The position numbers and the translations under genes were made by a program. The notes below the pieces were generated by a model. It saw only the letters and a program-made list of their open reading frames with translations, had not been told where the DNA came from and made no database searches. From Sphingomonas sp. Leaf20 (lineage in GTDB: Bacteria; Pseudomonadota; Alphaproteobacteria; Sphingomonadales; Sphingomonadaceae), in NCBI RefSeq assembly GCF_001421535.1, contig NZ_LMKN01000001.1, forward strand, positions 868,001 to 932,000: a DNA stretch of 64,000 nt, written 5' to 3'. This document shows, one piece after another, positions 35,250 through 43,045 of the stretch (positions are counted from its first letter, which is position 1; each line of letters begins with the position of its first letter).

Positions 35250-36127
35250 GCGTTACCCTGCAACGTGCGGATGATCGCGGAGAAGTCGAGCCCGCCCTGC
35301 CCGGCCGCGGCGAACGCCTCGTAGCGCTCGGCGGCCTTCGCGCCCATCGGCGTGTCGGCGCCGACGTCCTGCGCCGCCGCCATCGCGAGCCGCAGGTCCT
35401 TGAGCATCAAGGCGGCGGCGAACCCGCCCTGATAGTCATGGTCGGCGGGGGTGTCGGGGCCGATCCCCGGCAGCGGGGCATAGCTCGTCATCGACCAGCT
35501 CTGCCCCGACGAGACGCTCGCAATGTCGTAAAAGGCCTGTGCGTCGAGCCCGAGCTTGTCCGCGAGCACGAACGCCTCGCACGTCGCGATCATCGTCGCG
35601 CCGAGGATCATGTTGTTGCAGATCTTCGCCGCCTGTCCCGCGCCGTTGACGCCGGCATGGATCACCGCCTTGCCCATCGCCGCGAGGATCGGCTGCGCGC
35701 GCTCGAACGCCGCCGCCGAGCCGCCGACCATGAAGGTGAGCGTGCCCGCATTCGCCGCGCCGATCCCGCCCGAGACGGGCGCGTCGACCGCCGCGAGCCC
35801 CTTGGCCTGCGCGGCGTCGGCGACCTGTTTCGCGGTCGCGACGTCGATCGTCGAACAGTCGATCAGGATCGCGGTCGGCGCGGCGACACCGAACAGCGCG
35901 TCATACACCTCGGCGACGTGCTTGCCCGCGGGGAGCATCGTCACGATCGCCTCGGCGCCGTCCGCGGCCTCGGCGGCGGAGTCGACCGGCAGGCAGCCCG
36001 CCGCCTTCGCCTTGGCCAGCGCGTCGGCGCTCAGGTCGAACGCGCGGACGTCATGGCCGTTCTTCGCGAGGTTGGCGGCCATCCCGCCGCCCATGTTGCC
36101 GAGCCCGATGAATCCGATGCGTGCCAT
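35246..36127 (-). CDS. mmsB: 3-Hydroxyisobutyrate dehydrogenase
   Basis: A 293-residue NAD+-dependent dehydrogenase converting 3-hydroxyisobutyrate to methylmalonate semialdehyde in valine breakdown. The Rossmann start ARIGFIGLGNMGGGMAANL, the substrate motif DAPVSGGIGAANAGTLTFMVGG and the catalytic-lysine helix GQAAKICNNM are all present. AGGAGAG lies 6 bases before the ATG at 36127. It is the last gene of the valine catabolic group; a perfect 29-bp-arm palindrome separates it from the enoyl-CoA hydratase gene. Confidence 0.95.
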   Translation of the reverse strand: MARIGFIGLGNMGGGMAANLAKNGHDVRAFDLSADALAKAKAAGCLPVDSAAEAADGAEAIVTMLPAGKHVAEVYDALFGVAAPTAILIDCSTIDVATAKQVADAAQAKGLAAVDAPVSGGIGAANAGTLTFMVGGSAAAFERAQPILAAMGKAVIHAGVNGAGQAAKICNNMILGATMIATCEAFVLADKLGLDAQAFYDIASVSSGQSWSMTSYAPLPGIGPDTPADHDYQGGFAAALMLKDLRLAMAAAQDVGADTPMGAKAAERYEAFAAAGQGGLDFSAIIRTLQGNA

Positions 36128-36211
36128 GTTCTCTCTCCTAAATCTGCCGCGGCGGCTGTGTCGCTCGCGATCCAACCCCGCCATCTGCGGCTACGTCCTG
36201 CCCCCCAAACT

Positions 36212-36295
36212 CCGTCATCCTGACGAAAGTCAGGATCCAGAGCCAGGACCGACACCGCCCGTAACCCTGGATCCTGACTTTCGTCAGGATGACGG
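36212..36295. repeat. Palindromic repeat, copy A (family 1)
   Basis: Perfect 29-bp arms (36212-36240 and 36267-36295) starting CCGTCATCCTGACGAAAGTC, with a 26-base loop. Each arm is itself a partial hairpin (CCTGACgaaaGTCAGG). It sits between the hydratase and mmsB genes. The family recurs at 37131, 39551, 39956, 40094, 40232, 42865 and 58800. Confidence 0.92.
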
Positions 36296-36334
36296 GCAGC
36301 GACGATTACGGGCGGGCGGGCAGCGACGCCCCCG

Positions 36335-37111
36335 CTACTTCCCCGTCCAGGCCCCCGCGCGCTTCTCGACGAATGCGGCCATGCCTTCGCTCTGGTCCGC
36401 GGTGCCGAACAGCCCGTGGAACAGCCGCCGCTCGAACTGCACGCCCATCGCGAGCCCCGTCTCGAACGCCGCGTTGACCATCTCCTTGTTCGCCAGCACC
36501 GCGAGCGGCGCCATCGCGGCGATCGTCGCGGCGGTCTTCACCGCTTCCTCGACCAGGTCGTCGGCGGGCACGATCCGCGAGACCAGCCCTGCGCGCTCGG
36601 CCTCGACCGCATCCATCATACGCCCGGTCAGCACCATCTCCATCGCCTTGGCCTTGCCGACCGCGTGCGTGAGGCGCTGCGATCCGCCCATGCCGGGGGA
36701 GACCGCGAGCTTGATCTCGGGCTGGCCGAACTTGGCGGTGTCCGCGGCGAGGATGAAGTCGCACATCATCGCGACCTCGCAGCCGCCGCCCAGCGCATAG
36801 CCCGCGACCGCGGCGATGATCGGCTTGCGAGTCCGCGTCACCTGCTCCCAGCCCGCGAAGAAGTTGCTCGCATACATGTCGGCAAAGCCCTGGCTCTGCA
36901 TCTCCTTGATGTCCGCGCCCGCCGCGAACGCCTTGGCCGAGCCGGTCAGCACCGCACACCCCTGCGACGGATCCGCATCGAACGCGGCAAACGCGGCGAT
37001 CAGGTCGGCGAGCACCTGCGAATTGAGCGCGTTGAGCGCCTGCGGCCGGTTGAGCGTGACGAGCGTCACGCCCCCACGCTGCTCGACGAGGATCGTTTCG
37101 TATTCGGCCAT
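36335..37111 (-). CDS. Enoyl-CoA hydratase
   Basis: A 258-residue crotonase-fold hydratase; here it most likely hydrates methacrylyl-CoA to 3-hydroxyisobutyryl-CoA. The oxyanion-hole motif [11 protein letters not shown] and both catalytic glutamates ([11 protein letters not shown] and, 20 residues on, GQPEIKL) are conserved. The C-terminus KRAGAWTGK is usual for the family. The ATG at 37111 has GGAG 6 bases upstream; the ATG 4 codons earlier has none. A family 1 palindrome flanks it on each side. Confidence 0.93.
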   Translation of the reverse strand: MAEYETILVEQRGGVTLVTLNRPQALNALNSQVLADLIAAFAAFDADPSQGCAVLTGSAKAFAAGADIKEMQSQGFADMYASNFFAGWEQVTRTRKPIIAAVAGYALGGGCEVAMMCDFILAADTAKFGQPEIKLAVSPGMGGSQRLTHAVGKAKAMEMVLTGRMMDAVEAERAGLVSRIVPADDLVEEAVKTAATIAAMAPLAVLANKEMVNAAFETGLAMGVQFERRLFHGLFGTADQSEGMAAFVEKRAGAWTGK

Positions 37112-37130
37112 CTCAGTCTCCAATAAGCAT

Positions 37131-37213
37131 CGTCATCCTGGACTCGATCCAGGATCCAGAGCCGCGAACGACGTCGCAAGTGGCTCTGGACCCTGACGTT
37201 CGTCAGGATGACG
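37131..37213. repeat. Palindromic repeat, copy B (family 1, hybrid arms)
   Basis: The left arm begins CGTCATCCTGGACTCGATCC and the right arm ends ACGTTCGTCAGGATGACG. The two arms carry different versions of the small inner hairpin (CTGGACtcgaTCCAG versus CTGACgttcGTCAG). It is in the gap between the hydrolase and hydratase genes. Confidence 0.85.
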
Positions 37214-37215
37214 GA

Positions 37216-38259
37216 TTAACCCGGCGTCCACGCCTCGGCCTCGGGCAACGGCGCGAAGATCTGGTCGATCACGTGATCGCTCACACCCTCGGGCGTCGCG
37301 GGATCCCAGCGCGGCGCATTGTCCTTGTCGACGATCACCGCGCGCACGCCCTCGATGAAGTCATGCCGCTGCACGACATGCGCGCCGACCGCATATTCCT
37401 GTTTCATCTCGTCCGCGAAACTCGCCATCGCCGCGCCCTCGTGGAGCAGCCGCAGTGACACCTTCATCGTCTGCGGCGACTTGGTCCTGAGCGTCGCGAG
37501 CGTCTTTGCCGCCCACTCCCCACCATCGGCGTCGAGCGCGGCATAGATCTCCTCGAGCACGTCGGACGCGAACAGCCGGTCGATCTCGTCACGATGCGTC
37601 ATGATCTCGGCATCGTCGGGTACGTCGGACGAACCCTTGAGGATGACGTCGATCTCGCGCGGACGCTCGACGATCCAGTCCTTCACGCTCTCGAGCTTGG
37701 CGCTTGTCAGATAATGCGTCGCCAGCCCCAGCGCCAGGCAATCGGCGCCGTTAATCCGGTGTCCGGTCAGCGCGAGATACTGCCCGATCCGCCCCGGCAG
37801 TCGCGACAGATACCAGCCCCCGCCGACGTCGGGAAACAACCCGATCCCCGTCTCGGGCATCGCGAACTTGGTGTTCTCGGTCGCAACCCGGTACGTGCAC
37901 GGCAAGGCGAGCCCGACGCCGCCGCCCATCGTGATCCCGTCCATGAACGCGACGATCGGCTTGGCATAGACGAACAGCCGGTGGTTCATCCGGTACTCGG
38001 CATGAAAGAACGCGCGTGCCTCGACGCCGTCGCCGGCTCCCGACGCGGCGAGCATCCGGATATCCCCGCCCGCGCAAAACCCACGACCCTCGGCATGGTC
38101 CACGACGATCGCCTCGACCGACGCATCCCCGCGCCACGCCTCAAGCGCCTCCAGCACGCCTTCGCACATCGCCAGATTGAGCGCGTGCAGCGCCTTGGGC
38201 CGGTTCAACCGAATCCGGCCGACAGGCCCTTCATTCGCAACAATCAGATCATCGGTCAC
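37216..38259 (-). CDS. 3-Hydroxyisobutyryl-CoA hydrolase
   Basis: A 347-residue crotonase-superfamily thioesterase releasing free 3-hydroxyisobutyrate in valine catabolism. Hallmarks are GFCAGGDIRML, GITMGGGVGLALPC and MPETGIGLFPDVGGGWYLSRLPG. The extra C-terminal region (FIEGVRAVIVDKDNAPRWDPATP) distinguishes hydrolases from hydratases. GTG start with GGGAGGTGA 7 bases upstream. It lies between the acyl-CoA dehydrogenase and hydratase genes on the same strand. Confidence 0.92.
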   Translation of the reverse strand: MTDDLIVANEGPVGRIRLNRPKALHALNLAMCEGVLEALEAWRGDASVEAIVVDHAEGRGFCAGGDIRMLAASGAGDGVEARAFFHAEYRMNHRLFVYAKPIVAFMDGITMGGGVGLALPCTYRVATENTKFAMPETGIGLFPDVGGGWYLSRLPGRIGQYLALTGHRINGADCLALGLATHYLTSAKLESVKDWIVERPREIDVILKGSSDVPDDAEIMTHRDEIDRLFASDVLEEIYAALDADGGEWAAKTLATLRTKSPQTMKVSLRLLHEGAAMASFADEMKQEYAVGAHVVQRHDFIEGVRAVIVDKDNAPRWDPATPEGVSDHVIDQIFAPLPEAEAWTPG

Positions 38260-38281
38260 GCGATCACCTCCCGGGCAAAAT

Positions 38282-38346
38282 CTCCGCGGCTCCGCGTCTC
38301 CGCGTGAGAAAATTCTTTGTTCACGCGGAGGCGCGGAGCCGCGGAG
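38282..38346. repeat. Palindromic repeat, family 2
   Basis: Inverted repeat with arms of the type CTCCGCGGCTCCGCG / CGCGGAGCCGCGGAG, around a short AT-rich centre (AAAATTCTTTG). It differs in sequence from family 1. It occupies the gap between the dehydrogenase and hydrolase genes. Confidence 0.85.
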
Positions 38347-38374
38347 GAGAAGGAGGGAGCAACGCTGCGCGGGC

Positions 38375-39535
38375 TCACTGTCGGGTCAGTTCGCGGCCGA
38401 CGATCATCCGCATGACCTGGTTGGTGCCCTCGAGGATCGAATGCACGCGCAGGTCGCGCCAGAAGCGTTCGATCGGGTAATCCTGCAGATATCCGTACCC
38501 GCCATGCAGCTGCAACGCGCGGTCGACCACCGAAGAGCCCGTGTCGGTCGCCAGCCGCTTCGCCATCGCCGCGAACTTGGTCTTGTCGGGCGCGTTCGCG
38601 GTCACCTTGGCCGCCGCGATGTAGAGCAGCGCGCGCGCGGCCTCCAGCTCGGTCGCCATGTCGGCCAGCATGAACTGCGTGTTCTGGAAGTCCGCGATGG
38701 GCTTGCCGAACTGCTTGCGGTCGCGCGTATAGGCGATCGCCTCGTCGAGACACCGCTGCGCGCCGCCGAGCGAGCACGCGCCGATGTTGAGCCGCCCGCC
38801 GTCGAGCCCCATCATCGCGATCCGAAAGCCCTCGCCCTCGCCGCCGACCATGTTCGCGCCCGGCACGCGGACGCCGTCGAAGATCACCTGCCGCGTCGGC
38901 TGCGAATGCCAGCCGAGCTTCTTCTCGTTCGCGCCGAACGACACGCCCGGCATGTCCTTCTCGATCACGAGGCACGAGATGCCCTTCGGCCCCTCCTCAC
39001 CCGTGCGGACCATGGTGACGTACACCTCGTTCTCGCCCGCGCCCGAGATGAACTGCTTCGAGCCCGTCACGATCCAGTCGTCGCCGTCCCGCACCGCGCG
39101 CGTCTTGAGCGCGGCCGCGTCCGACCCCGAACCCGGCTCGGTCAGGCAATAGCTCGCCAGCCGGTCCATCGTCACCAGATCGGGGAGATACTTGTCCTTC
39201 ACCGCGGCCGACCCGAACCGGTCGATCATCCACGCCGCCATGTTGTGGATGCTGATGAACGCCGACGTCGACGGGCAGCCATACGACATCGCCTCCATGA
39301 TCAGCGCGGCTTCGAGCCGCCCGAGCGCGATCCCGCCGCTCTCCTCGCTGACATAGATCGACGCGAAGCCGAGCTCGGCCGCCGCCTTGATCGTGTCGCG
39401 CGGGAAGATGTGCTTCTCGTCCCACTCGGCCGCGTGCGGCGTGATCCGGTCGGCGGTGAAGCGGCGCGCAAGCTCCTGGATCTCGCGCTGGTCGCCCGTT
39501 AGATCAAATTGGGTGAGGTCGAACTGGTTGGTCAT
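38375..39535 (-). CDS. Acyl-CoA dehydrogenase (isobutyryl-CoA type)
   Basis: A 386-residue FAD enzyme; by context it oxidises isobutyryl-CoA to methacrylyl-CoA. The N-terminal helical domain starts DLTGDQREIQELARRFT. The middle domain carries CLTEPGSGSDAAALKTRA and FISGAGENEVYVTMVRTG. The catalytic base is in HSILEGTNQVMRMIVGREL. The N-terminus contains a small duplication (FDLTQFDLT). The ATG at 39535 has AGGAAA upstream. Electrons go to ETF; no ETF genes are in the window. Confidence 0.93.
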   Translation of the reverse strand: MTNQFDLTQFDLTGDQREIQELARRFTADRITPHAAEWDEKHIFPRDTIKAAAELGFASIYVSEESGGIALGRLEAALIMEAMSYGCPSTSAFISIHNMAAWMIDRFGSAAVKDKYLPDLVTMDRLASYCLTEPGSGSDAAALKTRAVRDGDDWIVTGSKQFISGAGENEVYVTMVRTGEEGPKGISCLVIEKDMPGVSFGANEKKLGWHSQPTRQVIFDGVRVPGANMVGGEGEGFRIAMMGLDGGRLNIGACSLGGAQRCLDEAIAYTRDRKQFGKPIADFQNTQFMLADMATELEAARALLYIAAAKVTANAPDKTKFAAMAKRLATDTGSSVVDRALQLHGGYGYLQDYPIERFWRDLRVHSILEGTNQVMRMIVGRELTRQ

Positions 39536-39550
39536 CGGGCTTTCCTGTGT

Positions 39551-39633
39551 CGTCATACTGGGCTTGACCCAGTATCCAGAGCGGCGAATGCTGACGCCTG
39601 TGGCTCTGGATCCTGACCTTCGTCAGGATGACG
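39551..39633. repeat. Palindromic repeat, copy C (family 1)
   Basis: Arms CGTCATACTGGGCTTGACCC... and ...GACCTTCGTCAGGATGACG with internal mismatches. It lies between the dehydrogenase start and the GIY-YIG gene, whose start codon is 16 bases past the repeat. Confidence 0.85.
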
Positions 39634-39648
39634 GAGTGGGGGAATGAT

Positions 39649-39966
39649 ATGGCTAGGCAACCCGCGGTCTATATCATGGCGAGCTGGCGCAACGGAACGC
39701 TCTACATCGGCGTGACGTCCGACCTGATGGCGCGGATCGTTCAGCATCGCGACGGCATGTTCGACGGGTTCTCAAAGCGATACGGCGTGAACCGGCTGGT
39801 CTGGTTTGCGATGGCAGACACGATGGACGCGGCGATCACGCGTGAGAAGCAGCTCAAGGTCTGGAAACGGTCCTGGAAGATCACGCTGATCGAGACGGAC
39901 AACCCGACCTGGCGCGATCTGGCCGAAGACTGGGGCTTCGCCCCCCTCCCGCCCCCGTCATCCTGA
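39649..39966 (+). CDS. GIY-YIG nuclease superfamily protein
   Basis: A 105-residue small GIY-YIG protein. The core is AVYIMASWRNGTLYIGVTSD (Y...Y-I-G), then the helix RIVQHRDGMFDGFSKRYG with the conserved Arg, and the metal-site Glu in AAITREKQLKVWKRSWK. Its stop codon is the TGA inside the next palindrome (cctga in CGTCATCCTGACG), so its last residues, PPPSS, are encoded partly by the repeat. It is the only gene on the plus strand within the valine group. The start is the second in-frame ATG, which gives the family N-terminus. Confidence 0.88.
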   Translation: MARQPAVYIMASWRNGTLYIGVTSDLMARIVQHRDGMFDGFSKRYGVNRLVWFAMADTMDAAITREKQLKVWKRSWKITLIETDNPTWRDLAEDWGFAPLPPPSS

Positions 39967-40314
39967 CGAAAGTCCGGATCCAGAGGCACGAACGCCGCAC
40001 TCCGCAACGCTGGATCCCGGATCGAGTCCAGAATGACGGGAGGGTGTGACGCGATCCCACCCCGCATCAACACGTCGCAATCGCCCACCCCACCGTCATC
40101 CTGACGAAAGTCAGGATCCAGAGCCACGAACGCCGCGCTCCGCAACGCTGGATCCTGGATCGAGTCCAGGATGACGGAAGAGGGTAACGCGACCCCACCC
40201 CGCACCAACACGTCGCAATCGCTTATCCCACCGTCATCCTGACGAAAGTCAGGATCCAGAGTCACGAACGCCGCGCTCCGCAACGCTGGATCCTGGATCG
40301 AGTCCAGGATGACG
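39956..40314. repeat. Three tandem composite palindromes, 138-bp period
   Basis: Family 1 palindromes start at 39956, 40094 and 40232, exactly 138 bases apart. The spacers between them (around CGCACCAACACGTCGCAATC) are also nearly identical, so the whole unit is a direct tandem repeat of about 2.6 copies. The array fills the gap between the GIY-YIG gene and mmsA. Copies differ by scattered single bases. Confidence 0.9.
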
Positions 40315-40335
40315 GGGGGGAGCGGCGTCACCCGA

Positions 40336-41883
40336 TCACCCCATCGTCGGAATGACGAACGCGTCGTTGTTCCGCGCCGGACCGCCATCTTCCGCCATCG
40401 CCGGCAGCGCGGACCCGTCAGGCCAGCGTTGCGTGATCGTCTTGACCTTGGTCCAGAACTTCACGCCTTCCATCCCGTGCTGGTTGGTGTCGCCGAACGC
40501 GCTGCGCTTCCACCCGCCGAAGCTGTGATACGCGACCGGCACCGGGATCGGCACGTTGATCCCGACCATCCCCACGTTCACCCGCGCCGCGAACTCGCGC
40601 GCGGCATGGCCGTTGCGCGTGAAGATCGCGACGCCGTTGCCGTACTGATGCTCGCTCGGCAACCGCACCGCCTCCTCGAAATCCTTCGCGCGGACGATCT
40701 GCAACACCGGCCCGAAGATCTCCTCCTTGTACGCCGACATGTCCGTCGTCACGTGATCGAACAGCGACGGCCCGATGAAGAACCCCTTCTCATGCCCCTG
40801 CAGTTCGAACCCGCGCCCGTCGACGACCAGTTCCGCGCCCTCGTCGACACCCGTCTGGATCCAGGTCTCGATCCGGCTGCGATGCGCCGCATTCACCACC
40901 GGCCCGTAATGCGCGTCATTGTCGGTCGAGACGCCCACGCGCAGCGCGGCAATCGCCGGGATCAGCTTCTCGCGCAGCGCAATCGCGGTCTTCTCGCCGA
41001 CCGGCACCACCACCGGCAGCGCCATGCACCGCTCGCCCGCCGAGCCGAACGCCGCGCCCGACAGATCGGCGACGACCTGGTCGAGGTCCGCGTCGGGCAT
41101 GACGATCCCGTGGTTCTTCGCGCCGCCCATCGCCTGGACGCGCTTGCCCGCCTCGACGCCGCGGCGGTAGACGTAATGCGCGATGTCGGACGACCCGACG
41201 AAGCTGACCGCGCTGATCGCCGGATGATCGAGGATCGCGTCGACCATCTCCTTGTCGCCGTGGACGACCTGGAAGATCCCCTCGGGCAGCCCCGCCTCGA
41301 GGAACAGCTCGCCGAGCCGCACCGGCACCGACGGATCGCGCTCGCTCGGCTTCAGGATGAACGCGTTGCCCGTCGCGATCGCGACGCCGCTCATCCACAG
41401 CGGGATCATCGCCGGGAAGTTGAACGGCGTGATCCCTGCGCCGATGCCGAGCGGCTGGCGCATCGAATAGACGTCGATCCCCGGCCCCGCCCCTTGCGTA
41501 TACTCGCCCTTCAGGATGTGCGGGATCCCGCAGCAGAACTCGATCACCTCGAGCCCGCGCTGGATGTCGCCCTTCGAATCCGCGATCACCTTGCCGTGCT
41601 CGGACGAGAGCAACCGTGCGAGCTCGTCCATGTTCGCCTCGACGAGCCGCTTGAACTCGAACATCACGCGCGCGCGGCGCTGCGGGTTGATCGCCGCCCA
41701 GCCCGGCTGCGCCCTGTTCGCGGCGGCCACCGCGCGGTCGAGATCGGCCTGCGTGCCGAGCGTCACGCGCGCCTGGATCTCGCCGCTGTTCGGATCGAAC
41801 ACGTCGCCACTGCGCGCGCCGCCGGAGGGCGGTGCACCCGCGCCGCCGCCTGCGATCAGATGCTCGATGGTGCGAACGGTCAT
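40336..41883 (-). CDS. mmsA: Methylmalonate-semialdehyde dehydrogenase (CoA-acylating)
   Basis: A 515-residue aldehyde dehydrogenase converting methylmalonate semialdehyde, NAD+ and CoA to propionyl-CoA and CO2, the last step of valine catabolism. Present are ITPFNFPAMIPLWM, the glycine motif SFVGSSDIAHYVYRRG and the catalytic cysteine in GSAGERCMALPVVV. The N-terminus TVRTIEHLIAGG is standard. GGAGAGG lies before the ATG. It is divergent from the LysR gene, with 94 bases between them, and is probably the first gene of the catabolic group. Confidence 0.95.
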   Translation of the reverse strand: MTVRTIEHLIAGGGAGAPPSGGARSGDVFDPNSGEIQARVTLGTQADLDRAVAAANRAQPGWAAINPQRRARVMFEFKRLVEANMDELARLLSSEHGKVIADSKGDIQRGLEVIEFCCGIPHILKGEYTQGAGPGIDVYSMRQPLGIGAGITPFNFPAMIPLWMSGVAIATGNAFILKPSERDPSVPVRLGELFLEAGLPEGIFQVVHGDKEMVDAILDHPAISAVSFVGSSDIAHYVYRRGVEAGKRVQAMGGAKNHGIVMPDADLDQVVADLSGAAFGSAGERCMALPVVVPVGEKTAIALREKLIPAIAALRVGVSTDNDAHYGPVVNAAHRSRIETWIQTGVDEGAELVVDGRGFELQGHEKGFFIGPSLFDHVTTDMSAYKEEIFGPVLQIVRAKDFEEAVRLPSEHQYGNGVAIFTRNGHAAREFAARVNVGMVGINVPIPVPVAYHSFGGWKRSAFGDTNQHGMEGVKFWTKVKTITQRWPDGSALPAMAEDGGPARNNDAFVIPTMG

Positions 41884-41977
41884 GGCGCCTCTCCTTGTTT
41901 TGTGGCCTCTACACCACCGCATCCACCACGACACAAGCGATAGACTTGCAGGCGATAGCTGCATATCTGCAGCCGGC

Positions 41978-42898
41978 ATGGACTGGAGCGACCTCCCGAT
42001 CTTCCTCGAAGTCGCCCGCGCGCAGCAGCTTGGCCGCGCCGCGGCGAGCCTTGGCGTCGATGCGACGACGGTCGGCCGCCGCCTCCGCCGGCTCGAGACC
42101 GCGGTCGGCCAGCGGCTGTTCGAACAGGGCCCCGACGGCCAGATCCTGACCAGCGCGGGCGAGGACCTGCTCGCGCGCGCGACCGCGATGGCAGCGATCG
42201 CATCGGACATCCGCACCCCGCCCGCGGGGCGGACCGAGGTCGACGGCACGATCCGCGTCAGCGTCGCCGAGGGCTTCGGCACCTGGTTCGTCAGCCGGCA
42301 TCTCGGCACGCTCGCACAGGCGCATCCCAAGCTCGCGGTCGATCTCGTCGCGACCAGCGGCTTCCTCAACCCGACCCGGCGCGAGACCGACGTCGCGGTC
42401 CTGCTCGCGCGCCCGCGCCGCGGTCCGCTGCGGACGCGCAAGCTCACCGACTATACGCTGCGGCTCTATGCGTCGGCGGAGCATCTCGCGGCGCACGGCC
42501 CGGTGCACGGCATCGCCGACCTGCGCGACCGGCGGATGATCGGCTATGTCCCCGACATCGTCTACGCGCCCGAGCTGCGCTATCTCGACGAGATCCCGGG
42601 CGTCCGCGACCCCGTGCTGCGGTCGTCGAGCATCAACGCGCAGGCGCACATGATCGCGTCGGGCGCAGGGATCGGCGTGCTCCCCTGCTTCATCGGCGAG
42701 GCGTATCCGGGGCTCGTCGCGATCCTCCCCGACATCCGCATCAGCCGCGCCTTCTGGCTCGTCACGCACCAGGACACCGGCCGCTTCGACGCGATCCGCG
42801 CCTTCACCGACTGGCTCGTCGCCCTCGTCGGCCGCGAACGCGCGGTGCTCGCCCCCCTCCCTTCCGTCATCCTGACGCCCCCCCTTCCATCATCCTGA
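41978..42898 (+). CDS. LysR-family transcriptional regulator
   Basis: A 306-residue LysR regulator. The winged HTH is at residues 1-60 (DWSDLPIFLEVARAQQLGRAA, read in parts, and ATTVGRRLRRLETAVGQRLFE). The effector domain follows from about residue 85 (GTIRVSVAEGFGTWFV). It is divergent from mmsA, the classical arrangement for a regulator of the adjacent operon. The C-terminal tail LPSVILTPPLPSS is encoded by two partial copies of the family 1 palindrome, and the stop is the repeat's own TGA. The tail is likely an addition. Confidence 0.9.
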   Translation: MDWSDLPIFLEVARAQQLGRAAASLGVDATTVGRRLRRLETAVGQRLFEQGPDGQILTSAGEDLLARATAMAAIASDIRTPPAGRTEVDGTIRVSVAEGFGTWFVSRHLGTLAQAHPKLAVDLVATSGFLNPTRRETDVAVLLARPRRGPLRTRKLTDYTLRLYASAEHLAAHGPVHGIADLRDRRMIGYVPDIVYAPELRYLDEIPGVRDPVLRSSSINAQAHMIASGAGIGVLPCFIGEAYPGLVAILPDIRISRAFWLVTHQDTGRFDAIRAFTDWLVALVGRERAVLAPLPSVILTPPLPSS

Positions 42899-42943
42899 CG
42901 CCCCCCTTTTCGTCATCCTGACGAAAGTCAGGACCCAGAGCCA
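42865..42943. repeat. Three half-copies of the family 1 palindrome
   Basis: Three left arms with the CGTCATCCTGACG or CATCATCCTGACG core follow each other, separated by C-runs. Only the last has the GAAAGTCAGG continuation. They overlap the end of the LysR coding region. Confidence 0.8.
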
Positions 42944-43045
42944 AAACCACCACCACCCGCGATCTCGTGCCGGCGAGACAAACCCGATTGCCCCCGCGCG
43001 ACAATTGCGCCTAGCCTGTGGCCATTCCCCTCCCGGAGCGTTTGC

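Noticed and set aside
39956..40314. Possible CRISPR array
   Set aside because: The repeat unit is 138 bases with conserved spacers and internal palindromes; there are no unique spacers and no cas genes.
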